From assembly GCA_041725875.1 (NCBI GenBank), contig JBGRQB010000094.1, forward strand, positions 1-16,092: 16,092 bases of DNA, read 5' to 3'. The notes beneath the pieces are model-generated. The model searched no databases, was not told the origin of the DNA, and worked only from the letters and a program-made list of their open reading frames with translations. Of the stretch, positions 7,136-16,032 are shown one piece after another. Numbering within the stretch: the stretch's first letter is position 1; every line of letters starts with the position of its first letter. The stretch is from JBGRQB01 sp041725875. GTDB lineage: Bacteria > Bacteroidota > Ignavibacteria > Ignavibacteriales > Melioribacteraceae. The position numbers and the translations under genes are program-made.

Positions 7136-8677
7136 TTATCTATAATTACGATTCTTTAAAGCCAGTCTTGTTTTATTTATCCTGCCCGAAATAACTGCAA
7201 CAAAATCATACTCGTTTTCATCTTCTGCTTCATCCAAAAACTCGTCACATTTTGCATAGTTTTTCTGCTCAAAATACATTTCGGCAATAAGTAAATTTGC
7301 CTTGGCAATTACCCAGGATTCTTCTTCAATATCTGTATTAAGAACCAAAGCCGCGAGCTTATAAAACTCAGGAAATTTCCCTTTCCCGAGAAGTATTTCG
7401 GCTTTAAAAATATTGTAAACCGACTTAAAATCACCTGATAAATTGTTGTAATTTATTGTAGTAAGTACATTTTCAGCTTTGTCAAACAAACTGCAGGTCA
7501 GAATAATTTCAACTCGTAAAAGTTTAATTATGTCAGAATTATAACCGGAATTCTGCAATAACTGACTCCTTCTTCTTGCAAATTTGTCATCTCCGTTTTC
7601 CAGATTTCCCAGATTTGTAGAAGCCAGATTTTTCTGCACAGCATACTTGTTACCCAGAAACATATGACACAAAGCTATATTATAATAAGCTTTTGAGGAA
7701 AAATTAACATCATTCGATTTTGCGAGAAATTCTTCAAAATACTTTGCAGATTCCGCATAATCCCCTTTTTTAAGCAGTAAATCTCCTTTAAGAAAATTTG
7801 AAAAAGCTCTTGTTTGAGGAAAAACTTCCTTATCACCTGAAATTATTTTATCAAGTAAAATACCGGCCATTTCAAGTTCATTATTTTTTGTGTGCAGAAC
7901 AGCAAGCTGAAATGCGAACAAAATGTTATCCGGGAATTTTTCAGAAACAGGAAGAAGATAATCTATTGCTCCCTGATAATCGGCAATATATTCAGATAAG
8001 ACCTGACTCAAATAAAAAGAAGCTTCAACTTTGCAGTAAAGATTTCCTGTGCTTGCTTTTAGCAACAGTTCCAGACCTTTTTCTTTATCAGCATCCATTC
8101 CGCTTAATGTAAGAGCAACTGTTGCAACACCTTCAACATAACTCAGCGCATAAGTTAAAATTCCCTGCTCGAGATATGGTTCAACAACATCAGGGTGATC
8201 ATCAATCAGATCTTCCAGATAACTCATTGCTTTTTTAGCTGCCCAAAACGCATCAACTATCTGATAATTTGTAGAAAGAGCAATTGTTTTGGAAGTATAA
8301 GAAGATGCGATCATATAATTAAGAGCAATATTATCCGGATCATCATCAAGCTTTTGATCGAGTTCATTAATCAGAATTTCGTTAGAATTGGAAAAATCTG
8401 TAAAAGCTTCATTAGATCGGGAACCGACAAACTTCCAGAGCTTCAATTTTGTTTTAAGGAATTGGCCTTTAAGCGAATTGGAATTTGATTCTGTGTATGA
8501 ATCAAAAATTTCACCTGCTTCTTCAAAATGGAAATTGTAACCTTTTTCCAATCCTTTCAGGAGAAGCGGATCTTTGAATAACTGAGCATTGGCAATACCC
8601 GTAAAGATTACAAATAATGCCAATGCTTTTATTAAACTATTTTGTTTCTTTTTCAGTCTTAAATTCTTTTGCAGCAC
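7136..8677 (-). CDS. Secreted TPR-repeat protein of unknown function
   Basis: I do not recognise a specific family. The protein begins with basic residues (KKK, 10-11 region), then a hydrophobic core of about 15-28 ending GIANA-Q, which looks like a Sec signal peptide cleaved after residue 31. No lipobox cysteine is present. The remainder is alpha-helical with tetratricopeptide-like helix pairs, clearest at about 230-275 and 290-345 (GDYAESAKYFEEFLAK, AYYNIALCHMFLGN). A periplasmic or outer-membrane scaffold role is possible but unproven. The longest open frame starts at a GTG (8675-8677), 41 bases inside the end of pyrG, with only an AGAGAG-like weak ribosome site. No ATG lies between it and the signal core, so the true start is uncertain. 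Overlap with pyrG suggests co-transcription. Confidence 0.75.
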   Translation of the reverse strand: MLQKNLRLKKKQNSLIKALALFVIFTGIANAQLFKDPLLLKGLEKGYNFHFEEAGEIFDSYTESNSNSLKGQFLKTKLKLWKFVGSRSNEAFTDFSNSNEILINELDQKLDDDPDNIALNYMIASSYTSKTIALSTNYQIVDAFWAAKKAMSYLEDLIDDHPDVVEPYLEQGILTYALSYVEGVATVALTLSGMDADKEKGLELLLKASTGNLYCKVEASFYLSQVLSEYIADYQGAIDYLLPVSEKFPDNILFAFQLAVLHTKNNELEMAGILLDKIISGDKEVFPQTRAFSNFLKGDLLLKKGDYAESAKYFEEFLAKSNDVNFSSKAYYNIALCHMFLGNKYAVQKNLASTNLGNLENGDDKFARRRSQLLQNSGYNSDIIKLLRVEIILTCSLFDKAENVLTTINYNNLSGDFKSVYNIFKAEILLGKGKFPEFYKLAALVLNTDIEEESWVIAKANLLIAEMYFEQKNYAKCDEFLDEAEDENEYDFVAVISGRINKTRLALKNRNYR

Positions 8678-10259
8678 GTACTAACTCTCTAAATAGTGGA
8701 TGAGCATTTGTTGCACGTGATTTTAGTTCAGGATGGAACTGACAACCTACATACCAGGGATGATCTTTGAGTTCAACCATTTCAACAAGGCGTCCGTCAG
8801 GTGATTCACCACTTATTATAAGTCCTTTTTCCTCAAGTTGCGTTCTGAACTTGTTATTCACTTCGTATCTATGTCTGTGACGTTCGGATATTTTTGATTT
8901 TTTATAAGCTGCTTTTGACTTGGTAGCATTTTTCAAATTACACGGATATGCTCCGAGTCTCATTGTACCACCTTTTTCCTTCACATTTTTCTGATCAGGC
9001 ATAATGTGTACAACTGAATATTGATTTTTTACAAACTCGGCACTGTTTGCTTTTTTAATACCGCAAACATTTCTTGCATATTCAATTACCATACACTGCA
9101 TTCCCAGACAAATTCCAAGAATAGGGATTTTATTTTCACGGGCATATTGTGCAGCAGCTATCTTACCTTCAATTCCTCTGTCACCAAAACCTCCGGGTAT
9201 TAAAATTCCGTCAAAACCGCTCAAGGTTTCTTCAACACCTTTTTCTTCAATCTCTTCGGTACTGATAAATTTCTGATTAACTTTTACTTCATTTTCAGCA
9301 CCGGCATGAACAAAAGATTCTGAAATAGATTTGTAAGCATCACGACAATCTATATATTTACCACAAATTGCAATTGTAAGTTCCCCTTCGGGTTTCTTAA
9401 CTTTTTGTACAAAATTGTGCCAAACTTCCGTATCAATAGTAATATCAGGTAACTTCAACATATTTAGAACAACTCTGTCAAAATTTTGTTTACCTAATAC
9501 CACAGGAACTTCATAAATTGTTGAACAATCGTAAGCAGAAAATACTGCTTTAGTATCAACATTACAGAACAGAGCAATTTTTTCTCTGAATTCTTTTTTC
9601 AACTTTTTCTCAGATCTGCAAACAAGTATTTGCGGCTGAATTCCAAGTTCTAAAAGTTTTTTTACACTGTGCTGCGTTGGTTTTGTTTTCATTTCGCCGG
9701 CAGCGTTAATGTATGGAACAAGTGTTACGTGAATTGCAATTGCATTTTTTCTTCCCACTTCAACCATAAGTTGTCGCATTGCTTCAATAAAAGGCAGACT
9801 TTCAATATCACCAACAGTACCTCCTATTTCAGTAATTACAACATCATATTTCCCGCTTTCGCCAAGAAGTTTCATTCTTCTTTTAATTTCATCTGTAATA
9901 TGAGGAATAACCTGAACTGTTGCTCCAAGGTAATCGCCTCTTCTTTCTTTTGTAATAACATGGTTATAAACCTGACCAGTAGTAGTATTGTTAGCTCTTG
10001 ACATATTAACATCAAGGAATCTCTCGTAGTGTCCGAGATCAAGATCTGATTCGGCTCCGTCATCGGTTACAAAAACTTCTCCGTGCTGGAACGGACTCAT
10101 AGTTCCGGGATCCACATTAATATACGGATCAAACTTCTGGATAGTTACACTATAGCCTCTGAGTTTGAGTAGTAGTCCGAGTGATGCTGCCGAAATGCCC
10201 TTTCCTAATGAAGATACAACGCCGCCTGTAACAAAAATGTACTTGACTTTCTTTTTCAA
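8637..10259 (-). CDS. pyrG: CTP synthase
   Basis: CTP synthase aminates UTP to CTP using ATP and ammonia from glutamine, in the cytoplasm. It is full length at 540 residues. The N-terminal synthetase domain has TGGVVSSLGKGI (11-22), KFDPYINVDPGTMSP (42-56) and the EIGGTVGDIES block (144-154). The C-terminal class I glutamine amidotransferase domain has the nucleophile Cys384 in GICLGMQ, plus His509 and Glu511 in FHPE. The start is a TTG at 10257-10259. It is supported because an AGAAGGA ribosome site (10268-10274) sits eight bases upstream and no ATG or GTG gives a comparable N-terminus. A 121-base intergenic region upstream with promoter-like boxes makes it the head of a short transcription unit with the overlapping TPR gene. 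Confidence 0.98.
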   Translation of the reverse strand: MKKKVKYIFVTGGVVSSLGKGISAASLGLLLKLRGYSVTIQKFDPYINVDPGTMSPFQHGEVFVTDDGAESDLDLGHYERFLDVNMSRANNTTTGQVYNHVITKERRGDYLGATVQVIPHITDEIKRRMKLLGESGKYDVVITEIGGTVGDIESLPFIEAMRQLMVEVGRKNAIAIHVTLVPYINAAGEMKTKPTQHSVKKLLELGIQPQILVCRSEKKLKKEFREKIALFCNVDTKAVFSAYDCSTIYEVPVVLGKQNFDRVVLNMLKLPDITIDTEVWHNFVQKVKKPEGELTIAICGKYIDCRDAYKSISESFVHAGAENEVKVNQKFISTEEIEEKGVEETLSGFDGILIPGGFGDRGIEGKIAAAQYARENKIPILGICLGMQCMVIEYARNVCGIKKANSAEFVKNQYSVVHIMPDQKNVKEKGGTMRLGAYPCNLKNATKSKAAYKKSKISERHRHRYEVNNKFRTQLEEKGLIISGESPDGRLVEMVELKDHPWYVGCQFHPELKSRATNAHPLFRELVRAAKEFKTEKETK

Positions 10260-10267
10260 AATGAAGT

Positions 10268-10274
10268 TCCTTCT
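10268..10274 (-). promoter_or_regulatory. Ribosome binding site that fixes the TTG start of pyrG
   Basis: AGAAGGA on the minus strand lies eight bases before the TTG codon. It is among the strongest Shine-Dalgarno matches in the window and explains use of a non-ATG start. Confidence 0.7.
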
Positions 10275-10286
10275 CTAAATATAAAT

Positions 10287-10309
10287 ATTATATCTAGGAA
10301 TCAAAGATA
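10287..10309 (-). promoter_or_regulatory. Candidate pyrG promoter (overlapping TAnnTTTG and TATAAT boxes)
   Basis: The minus strand of the 121-base pyrG leader contains TATCTTTG (10302-10309), an exact match to the Bacteroidota sigma -7 consensus TAnnTTTG. A little downstream it also has an exact TATAAT (10287-10292), the classical -10 hexamer. A convincing -33 TTTG or -35 TTGACA partner is not evident at ideal spacing; the T-rich run TTTTTG lies 17 bases before TATAAT. Either box would give a leader of roughly 20-40 bases. Transcription from this gap is plausible given its position; the exact box is uncertain. Confidence 0.45.
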
Positions 10310-10319
10310 CAAAAATTTT

Positions 10320-10337
10320 AGTATACGAAGGTATGCT
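10320..10337 (-). terminator. Weak hairpin after the hpn-linked hypothetical gene
   Basis: AGCATACCTTCGTATACT can fold into a seven-position stem with one C-A mismatch and a CTTC loop, followed after four A bases by TTTTTG. It lies about 45 bases downstream of the 309-residue gene and before the pyrG promoter candidates, which is where a terminator would be expected. The stem is short and AT-rich, so termination would be weak. Confidence 0.25.
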
Positions 10338-10380
10338 TAAAAATAAAAAAGCAGAAAATATTTGGTGAGTTTGAAACCGA

Positions 10381-11310
10381 CTAGCGTTTGTTCTCTATAT
10401 GATCAATAAGTTGTTCATATTTTTCTAGTTCTTCTTCGTTCATATCTCTTCTGGCAACATCAAAAGCGATGTTCATCCATCTAACGCTCAGACTCCTGAC
10501 TGCGATATCAAGTTCATCTTTATAATAGTCGGGATCAGCAAATACAAGTTCGGCAAATTTTACAGCAGATTCTATAGTTACTGAATGATGAAGCGCATTA
10601 TTGTTACAAATTTTAATAAGTTCGTCAACGGTTTCGTAGTTTGAAGCCGCCAGTTCAATTGCTGCTTGCCCGGCTTCTTTTAAGATACTTATATCATTTG
10701 TTACTCGCAGACTTTTATCAGCTGCGACTAAGACCAATTTCGTTATTGCATCATTTATTTTGTTTTTATTACTTAATCCGTCAAACCTCAGCTCTTCTAT
10801 CAAATTGCGGGCAGCCTCTCCAATTGATTCGGAAGCAAATGTTACAACTTTGGGTATGCAGTTTATGGATTTTGATATTCTGAGTACTTCTTGATATTTA
10901 CCCAGCTCAACAAGTTTTTCAACCTGCTTAATAGTTATAAGTTTGTCTGTATTTTGCTGTTGATCGACGACAGGTTTATCAACTGAACGATTTTCTTCTG
11001 CCTTACGAAGTTTTTTACGAATTTCAGCCTCTTTCCGTTTCTCTTCAAACTCTTCAACTATTTTTTTTGTTTTAGGATTTGTATTCTTCGTAAACAGAAT
11101 ATTTATATCATTACCAAGCATTGTTTTTATGAAATCGATATAATGATTTTCATCAATCTTTAAGCTCATCAGAATCGCATCGGCAATTTTACCAAATTTG
11201 GGTCCGCTTATCTTTGTTTTTTTGTTACGCTCTTTAAAGTTTTCGATAACTTCTTTTACCAGTTTCGCCTGACGATCTGTCAATTTTGCTGATATTACTT
11301 CCTGTTTCAT
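10381..11310 (-). CDS. Uncharacterised helical protein at the end of the hpnCDE cluster
   Basis: I do not recognise this 309-residue protein. It has no signal peptide or membrane segment and appears cytoplasmic and almost wholly alpha-helical. Three parts can be seen: an N-terminal helical domain (about 1-75, basic, with KISGPKFGKIADAILMSL), a highly charged, Lys/Glu/Arg-rich coil (about 85-120) and a C-terminal helical-repeat-like domain (about 125-309) that resembles HEAT/ARM or TPR packing without matching a motif. The ATG is preceded by AAGGA (11315-11319), a good ribosome site. It lies eight bases after the hpnE stop, so it is very probably co-transcribed with hpnCDE. Its base composition and codon use look like its neighbours. 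A regulatory or scaffold role for the pathway would be guesswork. Confidence 0.8.
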   Translation of the reverse strand: MKQEVISAKLTDRQAKLVKEVIENFKERNKKTKISGPKFGKIADAILMSLKIDENHYIDFIKTMLGNDINILFTKNTNPKTKKIVEEFEEKRKEAEIRKKLRKAEENRSVDKPVVDQQQNTDKLITIKQVEKLVELGKYQEVLRISKSINCIPKVVTFASESIGEAARNLIEELRFDGLSNKNKINDAITKLVLVAADKSLRVTNDISILKEAGQAAIELAASNYETVDELIKICNNNALHHSVTIESAVKFAELVFADPDYYKDELDIAVRSLSVRWMNIAFDVARRDMNEEELEKYEQLIDHIENKR

Positions 11311-11318
11311 AAATTCCT

Positions 11319-12608
11319 TCAGACAATCTTATTAATTATTTTTTCAGCAGCCAGTTTTCCGCTTTTGATAGCACTTTCAATTGTTGCAGGTAAGCCGGTG
11401 TTTGTCCAGTCACCGCAAAAATAGAAATCATTCAGATCATAATTAATTTCTTTTCTAATTCTTTCAGCTTCAAAATCGAGAACTACAGTGGCTTTTTTCT
11501 CTTTTATAATTTTTACATCAAGCATAAATTCCGATTTATAATCCGGAAAATATTTTTCAAGTTCACTGTTGCAAAACTTCGTTAACTCTTCCTTTGTCAG
11601 CTTCATAACATTTTCGGCAGAACTTATTACCAGACTGACAAATTTATTGTGGTTAAAAAGCCAATGAACTTCCGAATCAATTAAACCGTAAAATTTTTCC
11701 TTAAAAGGATTCTTTTTCAGCCAAATGTTCACACTAATTATCGGCGAATATTTTATTTCATTTAATAATTTGTTGTTCTTTCCAGGAAGGAGCCTGGTGA
11801 GTATATTTGGCGGAACCGCTGAAATTATATGATCATACTTTTCAAGAACTTTACTGCCTGCTTTTACAGTAATCACGTTTCTATTATCAATTTCAATACC
11901 AGTTATTCTACGACCTCTAATTATCCGACCTTTATGTTTTGAAATGAACTTTTCAGCAGGATTGCAAAAGGCTTCGGTAAGTGATTTTGCCGGAATTACC
12001 AGCGTTGCCGACTTATTTCCCCGCAAAAACATCTGTTTTAGTGTTCTTGCAAAGAGACTTGCAGGTGCTTTATCCAGACTAACATTTAATGCACTAATGG
12101 CAAGCAAATGCCACAAACCACTGATAATATTGGCATTCTGGCTATTACTGTGCAGCCATTCCAAGACTGATATTCCTTCAAGTTTTGCCGGATTAGTAAA
12201 AATCAGCTTTACAAAAAATTTCGCAAGTTTTAGTTTTTCACTCAAACTCAAAAAATTGTATCGCAGAACGGCTATCAATAAATTTAAAGGATAAATTCCC
12301 GAAACAGCTTTTAAGCTATGAACTTTACCGGTAGAATCTACAAAGTTAGTCTGAAGTTGCTTCTGAAAATCAAAATTTTCAAGCGCATCAATTTTTTTCA
12401 GAAAATCTATTGTATAGTCGTAACACCCCATCAGAAGATGCTGTCCGTTATCAACAAGTTGATCCTGCTCCGGATAATAAAATGATCTGGCACGGCCGCC
12501 CAGATTTCTGGTAGTTTCATAAATATCTACCTGATATCCTTTTTCCAGCAGATCAACAGCAGCTGATAATCCTGATAATCCCCCACCGATGATAAGTGTC
12601 TTTTTCAT
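11319..12608 (-). CDS. hpnE: Hydroxysqualene dehydroxylase HpnE
   Basis: HpnE is an FAD-dependent amine oxidase/desaturase-type enzyme that reduces hydroxysqualene to squalene, the third step of the bacterial HpnCDE route. It has 429 residues. The Rossmann FAD-binding motif GGGLSGLSAA starts at residue 8 and is followed by the acidic YETT strand end and GGRARS. The HpnE-type DNGQHLLMGCYD block lies near residues 53-64. The C-terminal flavin motif GDWTNTGLPATIESAIKSG starts at about 399. The ATG directly follows the hpnD TAA with no gap, and no ribosome site is visible, which implies translational coupling. Carotenoid desaturases share the fold, but the GQHLL block and hpnCD neighbours favour HpnE. 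Confidence 0.93.
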   Translation of the reverse strand: MKKTLIIGGGLSGLSAAVDLLEKGYQVDIYETTRNLGGRARSFYYPEQDQLVDNGQHLLMGCYDYTIDFLKKIDALENFDFQKQLQTNFVDSTGKVHSLKAVSGIYPLNLLIAVLRYNFLSLSEKLKLAKFFVKLIFTNPAKLEGISVLEWLHSNSQNANIISGLWHLLAISALNVSLDKAPASLFARTLKQMFLRGNKSATLVIPAKSLTEAFCNPAEKFISKHKGRIIRGRRITGIEIDNRNVITVKAGSKVLEKYDHIISAVPPNILTRLLPGKNNKLLNEIKYSPIISVNIWLKKNPFKEKFYGLIDSEVHWLFNHNKFVSLVISSAENVMKLTKEELTKFCNSELEKYFPDYKSEFMLDVKIIKEKKATVVLDFEAERIRKEINYDLNDFYFCGDWTNTGLPATIESAIKSGKLAAEKIINKIV

Positions 12609-13451
12609 TTAATACAACATTGTATATTTAAACCAGGTACCTAATGCGATAAATAGTTTATCTCTTTTATCAACATTAATATTTTGAGAGAAAATATCAA
12701 ATTTGTTATTTCTGAGTTTGGTTAAAAGTTTGTAGTAAATATGGCGCATTGCCTGAGCAGCGAACATATTTTTTTTGTCTTCAAGATGAAGTAATGAATC
12801 AGCTTTATCAAAATATTTTTGAGCTCTTTCGGCCTGAAAATTCATTAACTCGTAGAAATTGGAATTATAAACTCCGTTAAAAAGCTCTTCTTCGGTATAT
12901 CCGAATCTTTCAAAATCTTCCAAAGGGAGATAAATTCTGTTCATTTTTGTATCAGTCTTAACATCCCTTATTATATTTGTAAGCTGAAGTGCTTTTCCCA
13001 GATTTACTGCATATTCGTGAATGGAATCGTGCTTGTATCCGAATATGGCCACAGACATTAATCCCACAGTGGATGCGGCACAATAGCAATACTCTTCTGT
13101 TTCTTCAAAGGTTTGAAAACGATTTTTTTCAAGGTCCATTTTCATTCCTCTGATCAAATCAAAAAAAGGTTGTGAAGAAATATTATATCTCGAAATTGTG
13201 TCTGTAAGATCTGAAAGCAGTTTATCATCTGAATTCTTTTCTAATGCAAGTTCAAATTCCTTTTTCCAGTCGGCAAGATTTTTTTCTTTCTCTTCAACTG
13301 AAAATTGTTCTTCATCAACAATGTCGTCTGTCTTACGACAAAAAGCGTAAACAATATTCATTGCTTCGCTTCTTTCTTTTCCAAGCAGGTTAAATGCGTA
13401 ATAAAAACTGCTTTTGCTTTCTCTGGCTATTATTTGTGCGTTTGAGTTCAT
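12609..13451 (-). CDS. hpnD: Presqualene diphosphate synthase HpnD
   Basis: HpnD condenses two farnesyl diphosphates into presqualene diphosphate. It has 280 residues and an all-helical trans-prenyltransferase (squalene/phytoene synthase) fold. The first aspartate-rich motif is TDDIVDE (41-47), the second is IRDVKTD (161-167). The SSFYYAF (14-20) and AFCRKTDD (36-43) blocks are characteristic of HpnD. The ATG begins one base after the hpnC TAG, with no Shine-Dalgarno site, so translation is probably coupled to hpnC. It could be mistaken for phytoene synthase, but the pairing with a second homologue of the HpnC type and with hpnE settles the assignment. Confidence 0.93.
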   Translation of the reverse strand: MNSNAQIIARESKSSFYYAFNLLGKERSEAMNIVYAFCRKTDDIVDEEQFSVEEKEKNLADWKKEFELALEKNSDDKLLSDLTDTISRYNISSQPFFDLIRGMKMDLEKNRFQTFEETEEYCYCAASTVGLMSVAIFGYKHDSIHEYAVNLGKALQLTNIIRDVKTDTKMNRIYLPLEDFERFGYTEEELFNGVYNSNFYELMNFQAERAQKYFDKADSLLHLEDKKNMFAAQAMRHIYYKLLTKLRNNKFDIFSQNINVDKRDKLFIALGTWFKYTMLY

Positions 13452-13452
13452 T

Positions 13453-14292
13453 CTATGCTGTTAAAAGGGCTTTTACAAATAAAAACAGGTAATTATATTT
13501 GGAAAGTTTCGGGCGTGTTGCTAAAACATTATAGTCAATTTTTTCAATTTGAGATAGTATTTTTTCACCACCTAAAATTGTCCATTTTATCTGAAACTTC
13601 AATTTTCCGGGCAGATAGTCAATCAGTTTTTTTCCTTCGTCAAACATTTTTCGTGTCCTTTCAATTTGAAATTTCATCAGTTCAAGAAAATTATCGGTAA
13701 AATTATGATTAAATAAATCTTCTTCAGATACATTAAATTTTTCCAGATCTTCCTGCGGGATATAGATTCTGTCTTTCTTTAAATCTACGGCAACATCCTG
13801 CCAGAAATTTGTTAACTGCAAAGCAGAGCAAATCATATCTGAAAATTCATTCAGTTTTTCGTCGTGAATACTATGTAATTCAAGCACGAGTCTGCCAACC
13901 GGATCTGCTGATCTTTTGCTGTAATCTATTAATTCATCAAAAGATGAATAGCGGGCTTTCTGAACATCCTGCTTAAACGCGCTAATAAGATTTCTGAAAT
14001 TTTCCGGCTGTATAATGTTTGAGTTAATGGTATTGTGCACAGCCATCCAGAAATTTGATTCATAATTTCCTTCCAGACAGGCATTAAAATTATTCAGCCA
14101 GTTATCAAGATTTTTCAATCTTGTTTCCGAGGTTTCATCACCTTCATCGGCAAAATCATCTGCGGTGCGCGCAAACTGATAAATAACTGCCAGATATTTT
14201 CTTTTATTTTTCGGAACCATCAGAGAAACTACAGGAAAATTCTCGTAATGGTTTTTTGCTATTTTTTCGGCTTCAATAAATGCCGCTTCCAT
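13453..14292 (-). CDS. hpnC: Hydroxysqualene synthase HpnC
   Basis: HpnC converts presqualene diphosphate to hydroxysqualene by carbocation rearrangement and water capture. It has 279 residues and the same fold as its neighbour HpnD. The first aspartate motif is ADDFADEGD (44-52) and the second is NFWQDVAVD (162-170), followed by KKDRIYIPQEDL. The FWQDVAVD form is the HpnC signature, in contrast to the IIRDVKTD form of HpnD. SADPVGRLVL (128-137) is also typical. The ATG at 14290-14292 lies 28 bases after the PBP1A stop, with only a weak AGCGG-like ribosome site. The first of three abutting squalene genes. Confidence 0.93.
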   Translation of the reverse strand: MEAAFIEAEKIAKNHYENFPVVSLMVPKNKRKYLAVIYQFARTADDFADEGDETSETRLKNLDNWLNNFNACLEGNYESNFWMAVHNTINSNIIQPENFRNLISAFKQDVQKARYSSFDELIDYSKRSADPVGRLVLELHSIHDEKLNEFSDMICSALQLTNFWQDVAVDLKKDRIYIPQEDLEKFNVSEEDLFNHNFTDNFLELMKFQIERTRKMFDEGKKLIDYLPGKLKFQIKWTILGGEKILSQIEKIDYNVLATRPKLSKYNYLFLFVKALLTA

Positions 14293-14320
14293 ATTACCGC
14301 TAATAACTCGTTTTCTCCAA

Positions 14321-16032
14321 TTAATTTTCTACTTTGGTTGAATCAATTTCTCTGATTTCAAGTGCCTCGTGAGAAGTTGAATCATATCCCATATATTTGG
14401 TAAATATATTTATGCTTGTGTCCCTTCTTGAATTATAAAACATTGGTGCATCTGTTGTTTTCACCAAATCTGTAATTTTAATACCGTCGCAATCTGTTGA
14501 CCAAAGTTTAGGTTTACCAAGTTCATAAATTGAATAATCGCAAAAATCTACTCTTGAAATTTCACCGTTCATCGGCATTTCAAATTTTTCTTCCGGAAAT
14601 TCAATTGTATCGTAAAGTTCTTTCATAAACATTGCCCAGATAGGCATTGCAGCTCTTGCTCCCTGTCCGTATGAACCAGGTCCGTCAAAATAGATTCTTT
14701 CATCATCAAAACCTACCCACACAACAGCGGCAATCTGAGGTGTAAATCCACAGAACCAGGCATTACGATAATCCTGCGTTGTTCCTGTTTTTCCGGCACA
14801 GTCACGTAAAAACTGGTACTGACTCCAAATTCTTATTCCTGTTCCTTCCTTTATCACATCGCGCATCATATCAACCATTAAATAGGATGTTGATTCTGAT
14901 AATGCTTCGCGTGTTTCAGGAACAAACTTTTCTATTAAAATTCCATCTTTGTCAGTTATATTTTTCAGCGAATATGGCTGCGTGTAAATTCCTTTATTTG
15001 CAAGGGTTCCGTAAACACCTGCCATATCAATTGGAGAAACCTCTGCGGTTCCAAGTGATATTGAGTAATATGGCGGAACATTTGTGGTGATACCCATTTT
15101 TTTTGCATACTGCTTAACCTGGTAAGTCGGAGCGTGTCCTTCAACAATCAATCTGGCACTGATAACATTTTTAGATTGTTTCAATCCGCCCCTCATAGTC
15201 ATAAAACCGCTATATTTTTTGTTGAAGTTTTCAGGTCTCCAGCCATCAATTTCAAATGGCTGATTCAAAATCGGGTAAGCCGGATACAATCCATTATCAA
15301 GCGCAACAGAGTAAACTATTGGTTTAAATGCCGAGCCCGGCTGACGACGAATTTGTGTTACGTGGTTCCAGCCGCGACCGTCACTCGTGTTTCTTCCGCC
15401 AACCATTGCAAGAATTTCGCCGGTCTTTACATCAGTTGCAATAAATCCGACTTCAATTTTTCCCCATCTTGATTTTACGGAATCGACAAAAGTTTTATCT
15501 TTTTTTAATCTGTTTATAACAGCAACTTTTTCCTGAGAAGTTTTTGCATTTACATAAGAGGGTGTTCCTCTTATATCTCTGATAACTATATCATCCAGAA
15601 TATCTTTATGCTTTTCCCAATTCCAGTGCTTATCAAATTTTTTCTGAAATTCGGAAATATGTTTATTTACAACTTTGTTGGCTATTTTCTGTATTCTTGA
15701 ATCAAGTGTTGACTGAATCACCAATCCGTCTTCATACAAATCAAAACCATATTCTCCTTTAAGCTTTTCAAGTTTTTTTCTCAAATGCTCAATGTAGTGA
15801 GGAGCAATGGTATTACTGAATTTTGACAGACTGTTTTTCTTAGTAAGCGTAATAGGAAGTTTTTTAAGTTCGTGATATTCTTTTTCAGGAAGATATCCTG
15901 CACGAACCATATTGTACATAATCTGGTTTCTTTTTTTCAGAGCATTATTGTAATTTCTGAACGGATCATATTTGTACGGAAGATTACACAATGCAATAAT
16001 AACAGCAGATTCCTGAACATTAAGCTGACTGA
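14321..16032 (-). CDS. Class A penicillin-binding protein (PBP1A-like), 5' part missing
   Basis: Bifunctional glycosyltransferase/transpeptidase of the periplasmic face of the inner membrane; only the end of the glycosyltransferase (GT51) domain and the whole transpeptidase domain are present. The frame enters with ISQLNVQESAVIIALCNLP, the conserved last helix of GT51, followed by YKYDPFRN. A TTG at 15989-15991 is not the true start, as it lies inside this motif. Counting from it, the transpeptidase motifs are SAFK (Ser220-Lys223), SKN (273-275) and KTGT (401-404). The membrane anchor and catalytic glutamates of GT51 would lie beyond the right edge. Past 16032 the frame stays open to 16090 but encodes an antisense copy of its own sequence, so those residues should be discarded. 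Related family names are mrcA and ponA. Confidence 0.93.

Noticed and set aside
12609..14292. crtB-type phytoene synthases
   Set aside because: Two adjacent homologues with distinct HpnC (FWQDVAVD) and HpnD (IIRDVKTD) motifs, plus an HpnE-type oxidoreductase with GQHLL, fit squalene synthesis better than C40 carotenoid synthesis.
15989..15991. TTG as the start codon of the PBP1A gene
   Set aside because: The codon encodes a leucine inside the conserved GT51 tail (IIALCNLP), and the same frame continues upstream with family-like sequence, so the gene is cut at the edge.
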